A DNA stretch of 64,000 nucleotides from the NCBI RefSeq assembly GCF_964033635.1, contig NZ_OZ035533.1:5923001-5987000 (forward strand). The letters run 5' to 3'. This DNA comes from Chitinophaga sp. MM2321 (lineage in GTDB: Bacteria; Bacteroidota; Bacteroidia; Chitinophagales; Chitinophagaceae). This document shows, piece by piece, positions 7,423-15,973 of the stretch. The translations under genes were made by a program, and so were the position numbers. Under the pieces are notes generated by a model. It saw nothing but the letters and a program-made list of their open reading frames with translations, was not told the DNA's origin and did no database searches. Each line of letters starts with the position of its first letter. Within the stretch, counting starts at the first letter, position 1.

Positions 7423-8943
7423 ATGGCTTGTGCCGGATGTGGTACGGGTGGGGATGGAAAGCCGTCAGGATGTAAGAGTAATGGAGGATGCAGCACTGGA
7501 GGTTGTAACAGACTCAATGTATTTGATTGGCTGTCCAATATTCCCCTTGGCGATAGCTTAGCACCATTTGACATTATAGAAGTAAGTTTTAACAATGGTA
7601 GCCGTAAAGACTTTTACCGCAATGTTACCAAGCAGCTCCTGGATAAAGGAGAAATGGTTACAGTAGAAGGAGTTAGTGGCTTCGACGTTGGAACAGTAAG
7701 CCTCACCGGCGAACTGGTAAAACTTCAAATGAAGAAAAGGCGCGCTGAAGATACCCCCGAAGTAAAAAAAGTTTTACGTCGTTCAAGTAACGACGACCTG
7801 CAAAGAATGAGCGATAACAAGTCCCGCGAGAAAGAAGCCCTGATTAAATCCAGAGCCCTTGCGCGCAACCTCGGACTGGAAATGAAGCTCGCAGAAGTGG
7901 AAATACAGGCCGATGGCCGTAAAGCCACTTTCTTCTACACAGCAGATGATCGCGTGGATTTCCGCGAACTAATTAAAGTTTATGCCTCCGAATTCAGGGC
8001 CAAAGTGGAGATGCGCCAGATAGGTGCACGCCAGGAAGCCGGGAAAGTAGGTGGCATCGGCAGTTGCGGCAGGGAGTTATGTTGCTCCACGTGGCTGTCT
8101 GATTTCAAAAGCGTGAACACTACCGCTGCCCGGTACCAGAACCTGTCTATCAATCAGGCCAAGTTATCCGGACAATGCGGTCGTTTGAAATGCTGCCTTA
8201 ACTACGAGCTGGATACCTATCTCGATGCCCTGAAAGAATTTCCCGATGATGCAGACTGCATCGAAACCGCTGGTGGTGTTGCAAACCTGCAGAAAAGGGA
8301 TATCTTCAAAAGCCTCATGTGGTATTCCTACGAAGGCAGTAACAAACAGTATCCGCTCACCATTACCAGGGCCAAGGAAATACGTCTGCTCAACAGGCAG
8401 GGTATTAAACCTGATGACCTCAAACCGGTGGAAGTACTCACTGCCAAACCAAAGGAAACAGATCTCGGTTTTGCCGATGTAGTAGGACAAATCAGTCTGA
8501 AATCATTGGAAAAAACTGCGCAGAAACGCAAACAGAAGGATAAAGACAACAGGCAGAAACAACAGAAAACCGGCGAACAGAAACAACCGGCAGGACCCAG
8601 GAGCGAACAAGAAAAGGCCGAACCTAAAGCAGGCCAGCGCCCGGATAACCGCCAGCAACAGGAACGTAAACCTAAACAGGAAGGACGTTCCCAAAGACAA
8701 AACCAGGGTGGACAATCCAGGCAAAATCAGGGTGGACAACCCAGACAAGGCCAGGGAGGGCAACCCCGGCAGGGCCGCGAACAGCAGCCACGCCAGGAAG
8801 GACCTAAATCCCAACAAAACCCGGGACAACCAGGTCAGCAACAAGCCGGACAAGGAGGCGCACCAAAACAGGATCGCCGCCCACCCAGGAATAAGCCAAG
8901 ACCCAACAATCCCAATAATCCGAATAACAATACCAACAAATAA
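7423..8943 (+). CDS. RicT/YaaT-like PSP1-domain protein with a long basic tail
   Basis: A 506-residue homologue of B. subtilis RicT (YaaT), which with RicA and RicF carries Fe-S clusters and affects RNA processing and development. The PSP1 core has the two Cys signatures CGRELCC (215-221) and CGRLKCC (252-258). The ATG at 7423 gives MACAGCGTGG; an in-frame TTG at 7366 would add 19 unrelated residues. Two additions stand out. The first 28 residues hold five Cys (3, 6, 17, 23, 28) among Gly/Ser/Lys. The region after about residue 365 is a disordered Lys/Arg/Gln/Pro/Gly tail of about 140 residues with tandem octapeptide repeats. The position after holB matches the B. subtilis order. Confidence 0.9.
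   Translation: MACAGCGTGGDGKPSGCKSNGGCSTGGCNRLNVFDWLSNIPLGDSLAPFDIIEVSFNNGSRKDFYRNVTKQLLDKGEMVTVEGVSGFDVGTVSLTGELVKLQMKKRRAEDTPEVKKVLRRSSNDDLQRMSDNKSREKEALIKSRALARNLGLEMKLAEVEIQADGRKATFFYTADDRVDFRELIKVYASEFRAKVEMRQIGARQEAGKVGGIGSCGRELCCSTWLSDFKSVNTTAARYQNLSINQAKLSGQCGRLKCCLNYELDTYLDALKEFPDDADCIETAGGVANLQKRDIFKSLMWYSYEGSNKQYPLTITRAKEIRLLNRQGIKPDDLKPVEVLTAKPKETDLGFADVVGQISLKSLEKTAQKRKQKDKDNRQKQQKTGEQKQPAGPRSEQEKAEPKAGQRPDNRQQQERKPKQEGRSQRQNQGGQSRQNQGGQPRQGQGGQPRQGREQQPRQEGPKSQQNPGQPGQQQAGQGGAPKQDRRPPRNKPRPNNPNNPNNNTNK
8701..8796 (+). repeat. Four tandem 24-bp repeats encoding octapeptides
   Basis: Four successive 24-bp units inside the RicT-like gene encode NQGGQSRQ, NQGGQPRQ, GQGGQPRQ and GREQQPRQ. 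The first two units are nearly identical in DNA; the others have diverged. Confidence 0.85.
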
Positions 8944-8950
8944 CTGAAAC

Positions 8951-8981
8951 AAAAAAGACAACCGCCATGGTTGTCTTTTTT
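8951..8981. terminator. Bidirectional terminator between ricT-like and ndpA-like genes
   Basis: The arms AAAAAAGACAACC (8951-8963) and GGTTGTCTTTTTT (8969-8981) are perfectly complementary with a five-base loop. It has a T-run on both strands and lies between convergent genes, so it can stop both. Confidence 0.85.
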
Positions 8982-9132
8982 GTTTTAATGATGTATAAAA
9001 GAAAAGGCCGCCCAGATGAGGCAGCCTTTGTTAATAATTGGTTTTTGCTTATGAGAAAAATCTTAAAAATTACGGTTTCATTATCTCCCTCACCAATCAA
9101 CAACACGGACACCCCATGACTAATAAACTGCC

Positions 9133-10185
9133 TTATGTTTCGTTTTCAAACAACAGCTTATAATAGTGCATATTGGTCGCTTCATCGTACCCGCGTTCAA
9201 TCATTTCGCGGTTGCCATGAATATAAACATGAAAATTACGGTCCAGCTTCAGAATACTTTTGAATACCTTTTGCTGCTTCTTCACTGCTGGTGCAGAGAT
9301 ATCAAATTCATCGGGAATTTCCTGTTGAAACTCCTGCTGGTATTCGTTCCGATACTCTTTAAAAGAGGCGATGGCGTCAGGATTCCCCAATACTTCTTTT
9401 GCAAAATCGTCTAACTGGAATTGTTCTTTTTCTTTAAAGTACGCGGCTGATTTATTTAACAGATCTACCTGATCCACACGATTCATTTCATATTCGGTTG
9501 GCAGCTTATTGTGAATGAACTGCTTGCACATGTTCACCGCTGTTTCTGTCTGATGGTAACTATCTTCCCGGCGTTGCACCTGTAAAAATGCATCTTTCCA
9601 ATACACGGCCTCTGTTTGTTTGCTGATACTGTCAACAATACTCACTTTATAGCCCTCCTCTTCTTCCGTATTAAAAACCAGACAACCTTTGTCTAATTTA
9701 TTAATATTAATCCCATCTTCATAATTTACCTGGTAATTATCATCATCCAGAAATACTTTCAAATAGGTATCCCGGTTTTCAGATTTAAAGATGCCGATCG
9801 CTTCTACATCTTCTCCATCTGCCTGACACTTGCTAAAATAGGCTATATAAAGTTCTCCGCCTTTAATTTTAGGGTGGGTAGAATGTTTATAAAGATGCTT
9901 TGCAATGTTCACTGACTGCTCCTGGAATTCACCCTTGTCACTAAATATACGCCGACAATATTGAAAAATTTCATTCAACTGCAGGTCTGCATCATGACAA
10001 AACCTGAAATATTCCGCCGCATTCGTAAATGGCTGTATAAAATAAGTGATCAACAACTGGCTGATTGTTTCGTCCCCCAGCTGCAACGGCGCTTTCGAAC
10101 AAAGGAGCGGCTCCTCGTTCGATGAATTTCCCACCTTATGAATAGTGAGTTGCGCCAGATCTTTAAACTCCGAAACATGAATCAT
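9133..10185 (-). CDS. Nucleoid-associated protein (NdpA/YejK family, NA37)
   Basis: A 350-residue member of the 37-kDa nucleoid-associated family (YejK/NdpA), DNA-associated proteins of unclear exact function. Family-typical stretches are the N-terminal LTIHKVGN, the central ELYIAYFSKCQADGEDVEAIGIFKS-type region and the C-terminal VYIHGNREMIERGYD. The start is decided by the DNA: TAAATTTG sits exactly five bases before the ATG at 10185, so the mRNA is probably leaderless. The gene converges with the RicT-like gene and diverges from the SMP-30 gene. Confidence 0.85.
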   Translation of the reverse strand: MIHVSEFKDLAQLTIHKVGNSSNEEPLLCSKAPLQLGDETISQLLITYFIQPFTNAAEYFRFCHDADLQLNEIFQYCRRIFSDKGEFQEQSVNIAKHLYKHSTHPKIKGGELYIAYFSKCQADGEDVEAIGIFKSENRDTYLKVFLDDDNYQVNYEDGININKLDKGCLVFNTEEEEGYKVSIVDSISKQTEAVYWKDAFLQVQRREDSYHQTETAVNMCKQFIHNKLPTEYEMNRVDQVDLLNKSAAYFKEKEQFQLDDFAKEVLGNPDAIASFKEYRNEYQQEFQQEIPDEFDISAPAVKKQQKVFKSILKLDRNFHVYIHGNREMIERGYDEATNMHYYKLLFENET

Positions 10186-10190
10186 GGCCG

Positions 10191-10198
10191 CAAATTTA
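10191..10198 (-). promoter_or_regulatory. -7 promoter element 5 nt before the ndpA-like start
   Basis: Read on the minus strand this is TAAATTTG, then CGGCC, then ATG. Transcription should begin at or within a few bases of the start codon. Confidence 0.65.
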
Positions 10199-10326
10199 AG
10201 AAATTAGTTGACAGTCCGCAGAATGCTTCTGTCAGCCAATTATTTCTTGATAATTTCATTCCATCATATACCCTGAAAAAAATCAGTATTTCTTCTTTAC
10301 TTTATCTTCCTAAAATATTCATGACC

Positions 10327-11232
10327 ATGAAAAAACACATATACCTGTTGGCAATGATGACCGGATACGGTGTGCAAGCCCTGGCACAACACCCCGCTTC
10401 CGCCGCACTTTATGAAGCCAGGGATCTGACCAAAGAAAATATGTTCTCCGTCAATATAGAAGGACCCAACTTTGACAAGGCCGGCAATTTTTATGTAGTG
10501 AATTTTAAACAGGATGGTACGATAGGAAAGATAAATACCCGCACAGGCGCCGGTGAAATATTTGTTTCCCTCCCCGATAGCAGCGTTGCCAACGGTGTCC
10601 ACTTCAACAGCAAAGGCAATATGTTCCTGCCCGATTTCAAAGGACATAATGTGCTGATGGTAGACATGAAAACTAAAAAGATCAGTGTATACGCGCATTC
10701 CGACAAGTTTAACCAACCCAATGATCTCTGCATCAATAAAAAAGATCAGATCTACGCCTCCGATCCCAACTGGGCCAAAAGCACCGGACAACTCTGGCGT
10801 ATAGACGCCAATAGAAAACCGGTACTACTGGAAACTGGCATGGGCACAACCAATGGCATAGAACTAAGCCCCGATGAAAAAACACTGTACGTAAATGAAA
10901 GCGTACAGCGCAACATCTGGAAATACGATGTAGACAACGCCGGTAACATCTCTCACAAAACCCTTTTTGCTACCTTCCCCGACTTCGGATTTGATGGCAT
11001 GAAATGCGATAAAGCCGGTAATCTCTACATTGCCCGCTGGGGTAAAGGCACTATTGCAGTACTCTCTCCCAAAGGCAAACTGATCCGCGAGATACCCTTA
11101 AAAGGAAAGGAATGCAGCAACCTCACCTTCGGGGATAAAGACGGAAAAACAGTGTATGTAACCCTCCAGGACAGGAAATGTGTGGAAACGTTCAGGGTGG
11201 GAATAGCCGGGACCAGGATTGAAAGGAATTAA
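10327..11232 (+). CDS. SMP-30/gluconolactonase-family secreted protein
   Basis: A 301-residue six-bladed beta-propeller of the SMP-30/gluconolactonase/LRE family, whose members hydrolyse lactones or related esters with a bound divalent metal. MKKHIYLLAM starts a signal peptide cleaved after ALA, leaving Gln-His-Pro. Propeller motifs include NGVHFNSKGNMFLPDF, FNQPNDLCINKKDQIYASDP (Asn and Asp positions that bind metal in the family) and TNGIELSPDEKTLYVNES. An ATG at 10321 two codons upstream is also possible. The last codons lie in a 45-bp inverted repeat shared with the convergent gene. Confidence 0.88.
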   Translation: MKKHIYLLAMMTGYGVQALAQHPASAALYEARDLTKENMFSVNIEGPNFDKAGNFYVVNFKQDGTIGKINTRTGAGEIFVSLPDSSVANGVHFNSKGNMFLPDFKGHNVLMVDMKTKKISVYAHSDKFNQPNDLCINKKDQIYASDPNWAKSTGQLWRIDANRKPVLLETGMGTTNGIELSPDEKTLYVNESVQRNIWKYDVDNAGNISHKTLFATFPDFGFDGMKCDKAGNLYIARWGKGTIAVLSPKGKLIREIPLKGKECSNLTFGDKDGKTVYVTLQDRKCVETFRVGIAGTRIERN

Positions 11233-11333
11233 AAAAGATTAGCCGGATGGGTGTTATGTTGCTGTTCTACCGAACTTATTTTCAACAAAACACCCATCCG
11301 GCTAATCTTTTTTAATTCCTGCTAATCCTGGTC
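11211..11333. repeat. 45-bp inverted repeat across the ends of two convergent genes
   Basis: The arm 11211-11255 matches the reverse complement of 11289-11333 at 42 of 45 positions, including 32 consecutive bases, with a 33-base spacer. The left arm contains the last seven codons of the SMP-30 gene; the right arm contains the last codons of the glycoside-hydrolase-like gene. An A-run and T-run within the arms make it usable as a bidirectional terminator, but it is much longer than the others here. Confidence 0.85.
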
Positions 11334-14300
11334 TTGGTCTATGACAAGTAGCCATCCTTTATTCTTTGCTACAGGTATAGCTGCATCTTTATCAAATGTG
11401 CGGCCTTGCTGAAAATTACGTATGTCCGGCGCCGTTATAACCGCTTTAGCCGGATCAATACCCAACGCTTTCCAGTCGATGCTCAGTTTAATGGTCGTAT
11501 CTTCTTTTGCCCAACTGGCAAGGGATATGAGTACCGCGCCTTCTTTTTTATAGATGGTAGCGGGAACGAGTGGGTTGCCGGTTTTAACAGGATTGTTATC
11601 CACCCAATAGCCGATCATTTCAGTGCCCTGCATGCCAAAATCATCCCATACTTTCCAGATAGGACGTGGATCTGCGTTCTCTGTCCAGGGCATACGGTTG
11701 GTCATACCGTACACCATCCCGCGCCACTGATTACCACCATCCTGCAACATTTCGCCCATCAGACCAAACGGAATACCACTCACTTCGGTGAGAAAGAAAT
11801 CAGGTGTATTGTTTTCGTAATCGAAATACTCACCGAACCAAAGGCGGTTCAGGTATGGAAAATGCTCCATGTATAACATGGCGCTGTTTATAAATCCATC
11901 CGTTTTATTATACTGATTGGCTGAATGAAGGTCGATGATACCCGGATGTCCATCCTGTGTAAGCACCCGTTTGATGCGCTTCATGGTTACGCGGTCAAAT
12001 GCCACATCATCCAGGTAGATACCATCTATACCAACATTTTGCACCAGCCAGTTCATGCCTTCCACATAGTAATTGTGCCAGCGGTTCATACCACTGTTGA
12101 TGATAGCAGCATCTTTAAATTCAGGTACAAACCAGGCGGCAATGTAGTCGTTTGCAATATGCTCCTGCAACCAGGAGAAGCCACCACCTTTACCGGGGCT
12201 GTATACTTCATGGCCCAGGCTGCGCAATGGAAACGTTTCCCAGGCATGATTGGAAAGCTCTCTTACTGTATTGTAGATCTTTACTTTCAATCCTTTGCTG
12301 TGGGCAGCGTCAATATAGTCCTTCATTTTCTTCCATTCAATAAAGGGGTAATTTATCCAGGGATTGATTTCATTGCCGTGATGGATATTCACGACGGTAG
12401 CACCCGTAGCCTTGATGGTATCCAGGTTATTATATTTATGATAGAAGCGGGTGCTCCACTGAAAATCAGTATTGATAGGATGGAATGGCGTGATGATCAG
12501 GTGGAAGTTATAGTAGAGCGTATCTCCCTTGTGCATCGTTCTTTCACCACTGTAGTTGTTTACCAGTATTGCCTTGCCTTTCTCTCCGATTGTGATACCC
12601 CCTTTATGGCCATTGCCCCATGAAACAGGGAGCAGTAAAGGTTTTTGCAGGTAGAAGTTTGTATTCAGCGGGCGCACATAATGTTCATCCCGGAGGGTAA
12701 ATTGTAAGCCGGCATTCACATCACCGATCCAGGCGCCATCCTGGTTTTTATTTTGCACATCCCATTTCCAGTCCACTTTTTCAGGGCGCAGGCCCCCTTT
12801 CTGATGAAGCCCCATCATATACTTTGCGGCGCCTTTCTCGAGCGGCAGGTGCATGGCAATGTCTTTCAGGGCTATTTCCTGCAAGGCGGTTACTTTCACG
12901 GTGTAGTCCAGGAAGCCATCAAATTCAAGGGAGGCGTTTACTTCCATCTGCAAACCGGTAGTCGTGTTGGTGGCTTTCCAGCTTATCTTCCCGGGATCTT
13001 TGGCTGTTATCTGCCAGCCATTGCTTTGCCATTTGAGGTCTTTGCCATCGATAGCGGAAATAAAATGGAAATGCACCGGTTCTGTAAACAGGTTCTTTGC
13101 CTGAGCAGACAGGGAGGTCATTTCAGGGGTAAAGAACGTCTGGATCTGTGCAGGGAAACCATCTTTATTAATTCCTACTTTACGACCCAGTAAACTGATT
13201 ACGCTGTCTTTCATTTCCAGTGGCGTATAGGGCGCTATCACTGCATTATCCTGTGCCAGCGTAGAGTTCAGCCATTTAAGACGGGTTTGTTTCCACGGCT
13301 CATTGAAGCCGCTGTTTTCTGCCCGTTTATTCGTTACCGTTAGTGTAAGTCTGACCGGCATAGCAGGCATCCCTTCCGGACGGATGGTAGCAATACCTTT
13401 GTAAACGCCCGGCACAGCAGCTTCCGGCACATCAATACCACACCACATGGCCTGTACTTTGTGTGCAGCCACATCTACCCTGTTGGTAAATGGTTGTGCA
13501 TCGTAAGTGGTACCGGTGGTATTAATACAGTTCAATTGTGCTGCCGGTATGGATTTACCGTCTGTTGTTTTAAGATCTGTGAAAGATATTTTCACCGCTT
13601 TCAGGTTTTTCAATGCATAGATCCCTAACTGGAAAGCATAATATTCTCCTTTGTCCACATGCCCTGTAAATGCCTGTGATGGCCCCTTCTGTATCCAGCG
13701 TTGTGGCAGGTCATCGGTCATTTTAATGGAAAATTGTCTGTCTTCCGGAAACACAAGGTATCCTGCACCCGGATGTTGCAGCAATAGCCGGCTTTTCTCT
13801 GCCGCAGTGGCTATCACTTCCATGGGATAGAACGTATTAAAAGTGTCGATGGCTTGCAGTTCCCGCAGGGTGGCATTGGGTTTTATGGCAGTGGAAACAG
13901 TTTGCAGCCAGTTGTTACCGGCTGTTTGTTCCGGCGCTAGGTATACGCCTTTGGGGTAGTTGGATCTCCCTTCATTTTTATACGGCAGATAATAAATATA
14001 GTAATTGCCTTTTCCCGAAACAGGCTCAAAACAAATATCCCCCAACTCACGGTTAAGCACCAACGTTTTTATATTGTCGATCTTTTTTTGTGTTTGTGCA
14101 TCCTGGATAATGATGCGTTTTAATTCCGGGTGTTCATCACGCCGGCGCCAGGGGATGATTACGCGGGCTACTTTGGCGGTGCCGTTAAAAGTTACTACAG
14201 CCCGGTGGTTACCGAGGGAATCCGCATCCCAGCTATTGCTGCCGGCTGTATACTTCACCTGCTGCGCCATAATGGCGACTGGCAGGCTGAGTGTAAGCCC

Positions 14301-14354
14301 TGCCAGCAGCAGCCCTTTCCGCGCAATGCGGGCATAGTGGTTCATCTGATACAT
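11322..14354 (-). CDS. Large secreted glycoside-hydrolase-like enzyme (DUF6067-type)
   Basis: A 1010-residue exported protein with a signal peptide ending IMA before Gln-Gln; the ATG at 14345 is an alternative start three codons in. The N-terminal half is beta-rich. The C-terminal half looks like a TIM-barrel glycosidase: NIHHGNEINPWINYP, KGLKVKIYNTVRELSNH and VGIDGIYLDDVAFDR, where the Asp pair at a strand end is a plausible catalytic or substrate-binding site. It resembles the large Bacteroidota proteins annotated as glycoside hydrolase domain or DUF6067, distantly GH123-like. It is the only enzyme of its SusCD locus, so it probably degrades the glycan that the locus imports. Substrate unknown. 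Confidence 0.75.
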   Translation of the reverse strand: MYQMNHYARIARKGLLLAGLTLSLPVAIMAQQVKYTAGSNSWDADSLGNHRAVVTFNGTAKVARVIIPWRRRDEHPELKRIIIQDAQTQKKIDNIKTLVLNRELGDICFEPVSGKGNYYIYYLPYKNEGRSNYPKGVYLAPEQTAGNNWLQTVSTAIKPNATLRELQAIDTFNTFYPMEVIATAAEKSRLLLQHPGAGYLVFPEDRQFSIKMTDDLPQRWIQKGPSQAFTGHVDKGEYYAFQLGIYALKNLKAVKISFTDLKTTDGKSIPAAQLNCINTTGTTYDAQPFTNRVDVAAHKVQAMWCGIDVPEAAVPGVYKGIATIRPEGMPAMPVRLTLTVTNKRAENSGFNEPWKQTRLKWLNSTLAQDNAVIAPYTPLEMKDSVISLLGRKVGINKDGFPAQIQTFFTPEMTSLSAQAKNLFTEPVHFHFISAIDGKDLKWQSNGWQITAKDPGKISWKATNTTTGLQMEVNASLEFDGFLDYTVKVTALQEIALKDIAMHLPLEKGAAKYMMGLHQKGGLRPEKVDWKWDVQNKNQDGAWIGDVNAGLQFTLRDEHYVRPLNTNFYLQKPLLLPVSWGNGHKGGITIGEKGKAILVNNYSGERTMHKGDTLYYNFHLIITPFHPINTDFQWSTRFYHKYNNLDTIKATGATVVNIHHGNEINPWINYPFIEWKKMKDYIDAAHSKGLKVKIYNTVRELSNHAWETFPLRSLGHEVYSPGKGGGFSWLQEHIANDYIAAWFVPEFKDAAIINSGMNRWHNYYVEGMNWLVQNVGIDGIYLDDVAFDRVTMKRIKRVLTQDGHPGIIDLHSANQYNKTDGFINSAMLYMEHFPYLNRLWFGEYFDYENNTPDFFLTEVSGIPFGLMGEMLQDGGNQWRGMVYGMTNRMPWTENADPRPIWKVWDDFGMQGTEMIGYWVDNNPVKTGNPLVPATIYKKEGAVLISLASWAKEDTTIKLSIDWKALGIDPAKAVITAPDIRNFQQGRTFDKDAAIPVAKNKGWLLVIDQDQD

Positions 14355-14429
14355 GAAAAGGTTTTAAAATTATTCCCGGATACTGAAATTACGTAGTAAG
14401 CCGTTTCTTTCCTGATTTTTTTATAAATG

Positions 14430-14456
14430 GAAAAGCCCCGTTATACGAGGCTTTTC
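14430..14456 (-). terminator. Terminator between susD-like gene and the hydrolase gene
   Basis: GAAAAGCC (14430-14437) pairs with GGCTTTTC (14449-14456) around a 11-base interior. On the minus strand the stem itself ends in TTTTC, then AT-rich sequence. It lies just past the SusD stop, so some transcripts probably end before the hydrolase gene. Confidence 0.55.
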
Positions 14457-14468
14457 ACGATAGGTTTA

Positions 14469-15950
14469 TCAGATCGGGTTTTGTTCAAGATTTGGATCAA
14501 GGAGTATTTCCGACTCAGGAATAAAGTGTACGACCCTTGGGTCTGTATATTTAACCGTTTGCGGATGGTCTGTTTGTACGCCTTCATAATCTCTTACCAG
14601 GTTCCTGTTGTTACGGAAAATGTCGAATACGCGGTGTGTTTCAAATGCCAGTTCCAGGCGGGCTTCATCCAGTACTACATCCAGTACGGAGGCATAGCCT
14701 TTCAGGTCGCCGGTTGTAAACAGTGCTGTTCCGCTTAACCCCGCTCTTTTCCGGATAATATTCACATCATCAATCGCTGCCGGGTTGTTTCCCAGCTTTG
14801 CATTGGCTTCTGCCCTGATCAGGTACATTTCCGCCAAACGCAGTACTACCGGGGAGCTGAGGGTGGGCACGTTATCCTGGTTGGAGTATTTCAGGATGTA
14901 CCATTTAGGCACATCATTACGGTTATCCACTATCTTTTTACCGCCTGCATCCAGTGAATCTTTACCATTCTGATCTTTCACATACACTGCCTGGATAAAG
15001 CCATGCCTGGCATCCTGCGGGTATTTGTCCAACAGTGCACGGTAAGAACCGGAAGCATATATTTCGCCATAGCCCATACCGCCGGGAGACATATAATACA
15101 TAGACCCAATGGAGCTCCAGGTTCTGTCATCCTGCAGCGTGTGGTGAATCGCAAATATTGTTTCCTTATTGCCTTCATTGCTTTTAAGGAAGTAGCCCGG
15201 CAGGTCGGAAGTGCTTACAAGGCTGTAGTTACCGGAGTTGATCACGGAGTCTGCATAGATCCGGGCGGAGTCGTTTCTGCCCATGTAGAGGTAAGTTCTT
15301 GCCAGCAACGCCATGGCCGCATTCTTAGTGGCATAACTGTTTGTATTGGTATTATCCATCAGGTCTTTTGCACGGCTCAGGTCAGCTACAACCTGTGCAT
15401 ATACTTCTTTTACCGTATTGCGTTTAGGCATGGCCGTTACATCGAATTTTGTAACAAGCGGAACGCCCAGGTTGGTTTCAGGATTCTGCGCATACGGCCG
15501 GCCAAATGTGCGTACTAAACTGAAGTGAACGAAAGCACGGATAAAGAGGTTCTCTCCTATCATTTCATTGACAGCGGGAGAAGTACCTTCCGGCATCACT
15601 TCCAGCAACCTGTTGCAGCCATTAATGGCTTTGTAACCCATCCGCCATAACTGGCCGGTATTAGCCTGGTTGGTCAGATGACCGTAAGTATAAGAGTAGA
15701 ACAACGGATCTGTGGTAGCCCCGCTCAACGCAATATCATCACTGGGGAACTCCCCCATCTGGAAATAGTTGCGGGTAAAATTTTCTTCTTTCAGCAATGC
15801 ATAGTTACCGGTAGTGGCAGCAGGCCACTTTGTTTCATCTTTCAGGATGCCGTCATCGGGAATTGCACTGTACGGTTCTTTCTTCAGTGAACAGGACGTT
15901 GCCAGTAATACCAGCGAAAGCCCCGCAAAATATTTTGAAATATGCTTCAT
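14469..15950 (-). CDS. SusD/RagB-family glycan-binding lipoprotein
   Basis: A 493-residue surface lipoprotein that caps the SusC channel and captures substrate. The signal sequence ends in the lipobox LLATSC with Cys20. TPR-like helices and the family phrases AEMYLIRAEANAKLG and ELAFETHRVFDIFRNNRNLVRD are present, and the C-terminus has the usual HFIPESEI(L)LDPNLEQNP. It lies 23 bases after the SusC gene and the two form the usual pair. Full length for the family. Confidence 0.96.
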   Translation of the reverse strand: MKHISKYFAGLSLVLLATSCSLKKEPYSAIPDDGILKDETKWPAATTGNYALLKEENFTRNYFQMGEFPSDDIALSGATTDPLFYSYTYGHLTNQANTGQLWRMGYKAINGCNRLLEVMPEGTSPAVNEMIGENLFIRAFVHFSLVRTFGRPYAQNPETNLGVPLVTKFDVTAMPKRNTVKEVYAQVVADLSRAKDLMDNTNTNSYATKNAAMALLARTYLYMGRNDSARIYADSVINSGNYSLVSTSDLPGYFLKSNEGNKETIFAIHHTLQDDRTWSSIGSMYYMSPGGMGYGEIYASGSYRALLDKYPQDARHGFIQAVYVKDQNGKDSLDAGGKKIVDNRNDVPKWYILKYSNQDNVPTLSSPVVLRLAEMYLIRAEANAKLGNNPAAIDDVNIIRKRAGLSGTALFTTGDLKGYASVLDVVLDEARLELAFETHRVFDIFRNNRNLVRDYEGVQTDHPQTVKYTDPRVVHFIPESEILLDPNLEQNPI

Positions 15951-15973
15951 GATAATTTCTTTTTTAGCACCTG

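Noticed and set aside
8701..8796. A short CRISPR-like array
   Set aside because: The repeats are contiguous, without spacers, and stay in the reading frame of the RicT-like protein.
9166..9414. Frames opposite real genes in this and other places (for example inside sdhA, the hydrolase and typA)
   Set aside because: They lack family motifs and match the shadow pattern expected from the codon use of the real genes.
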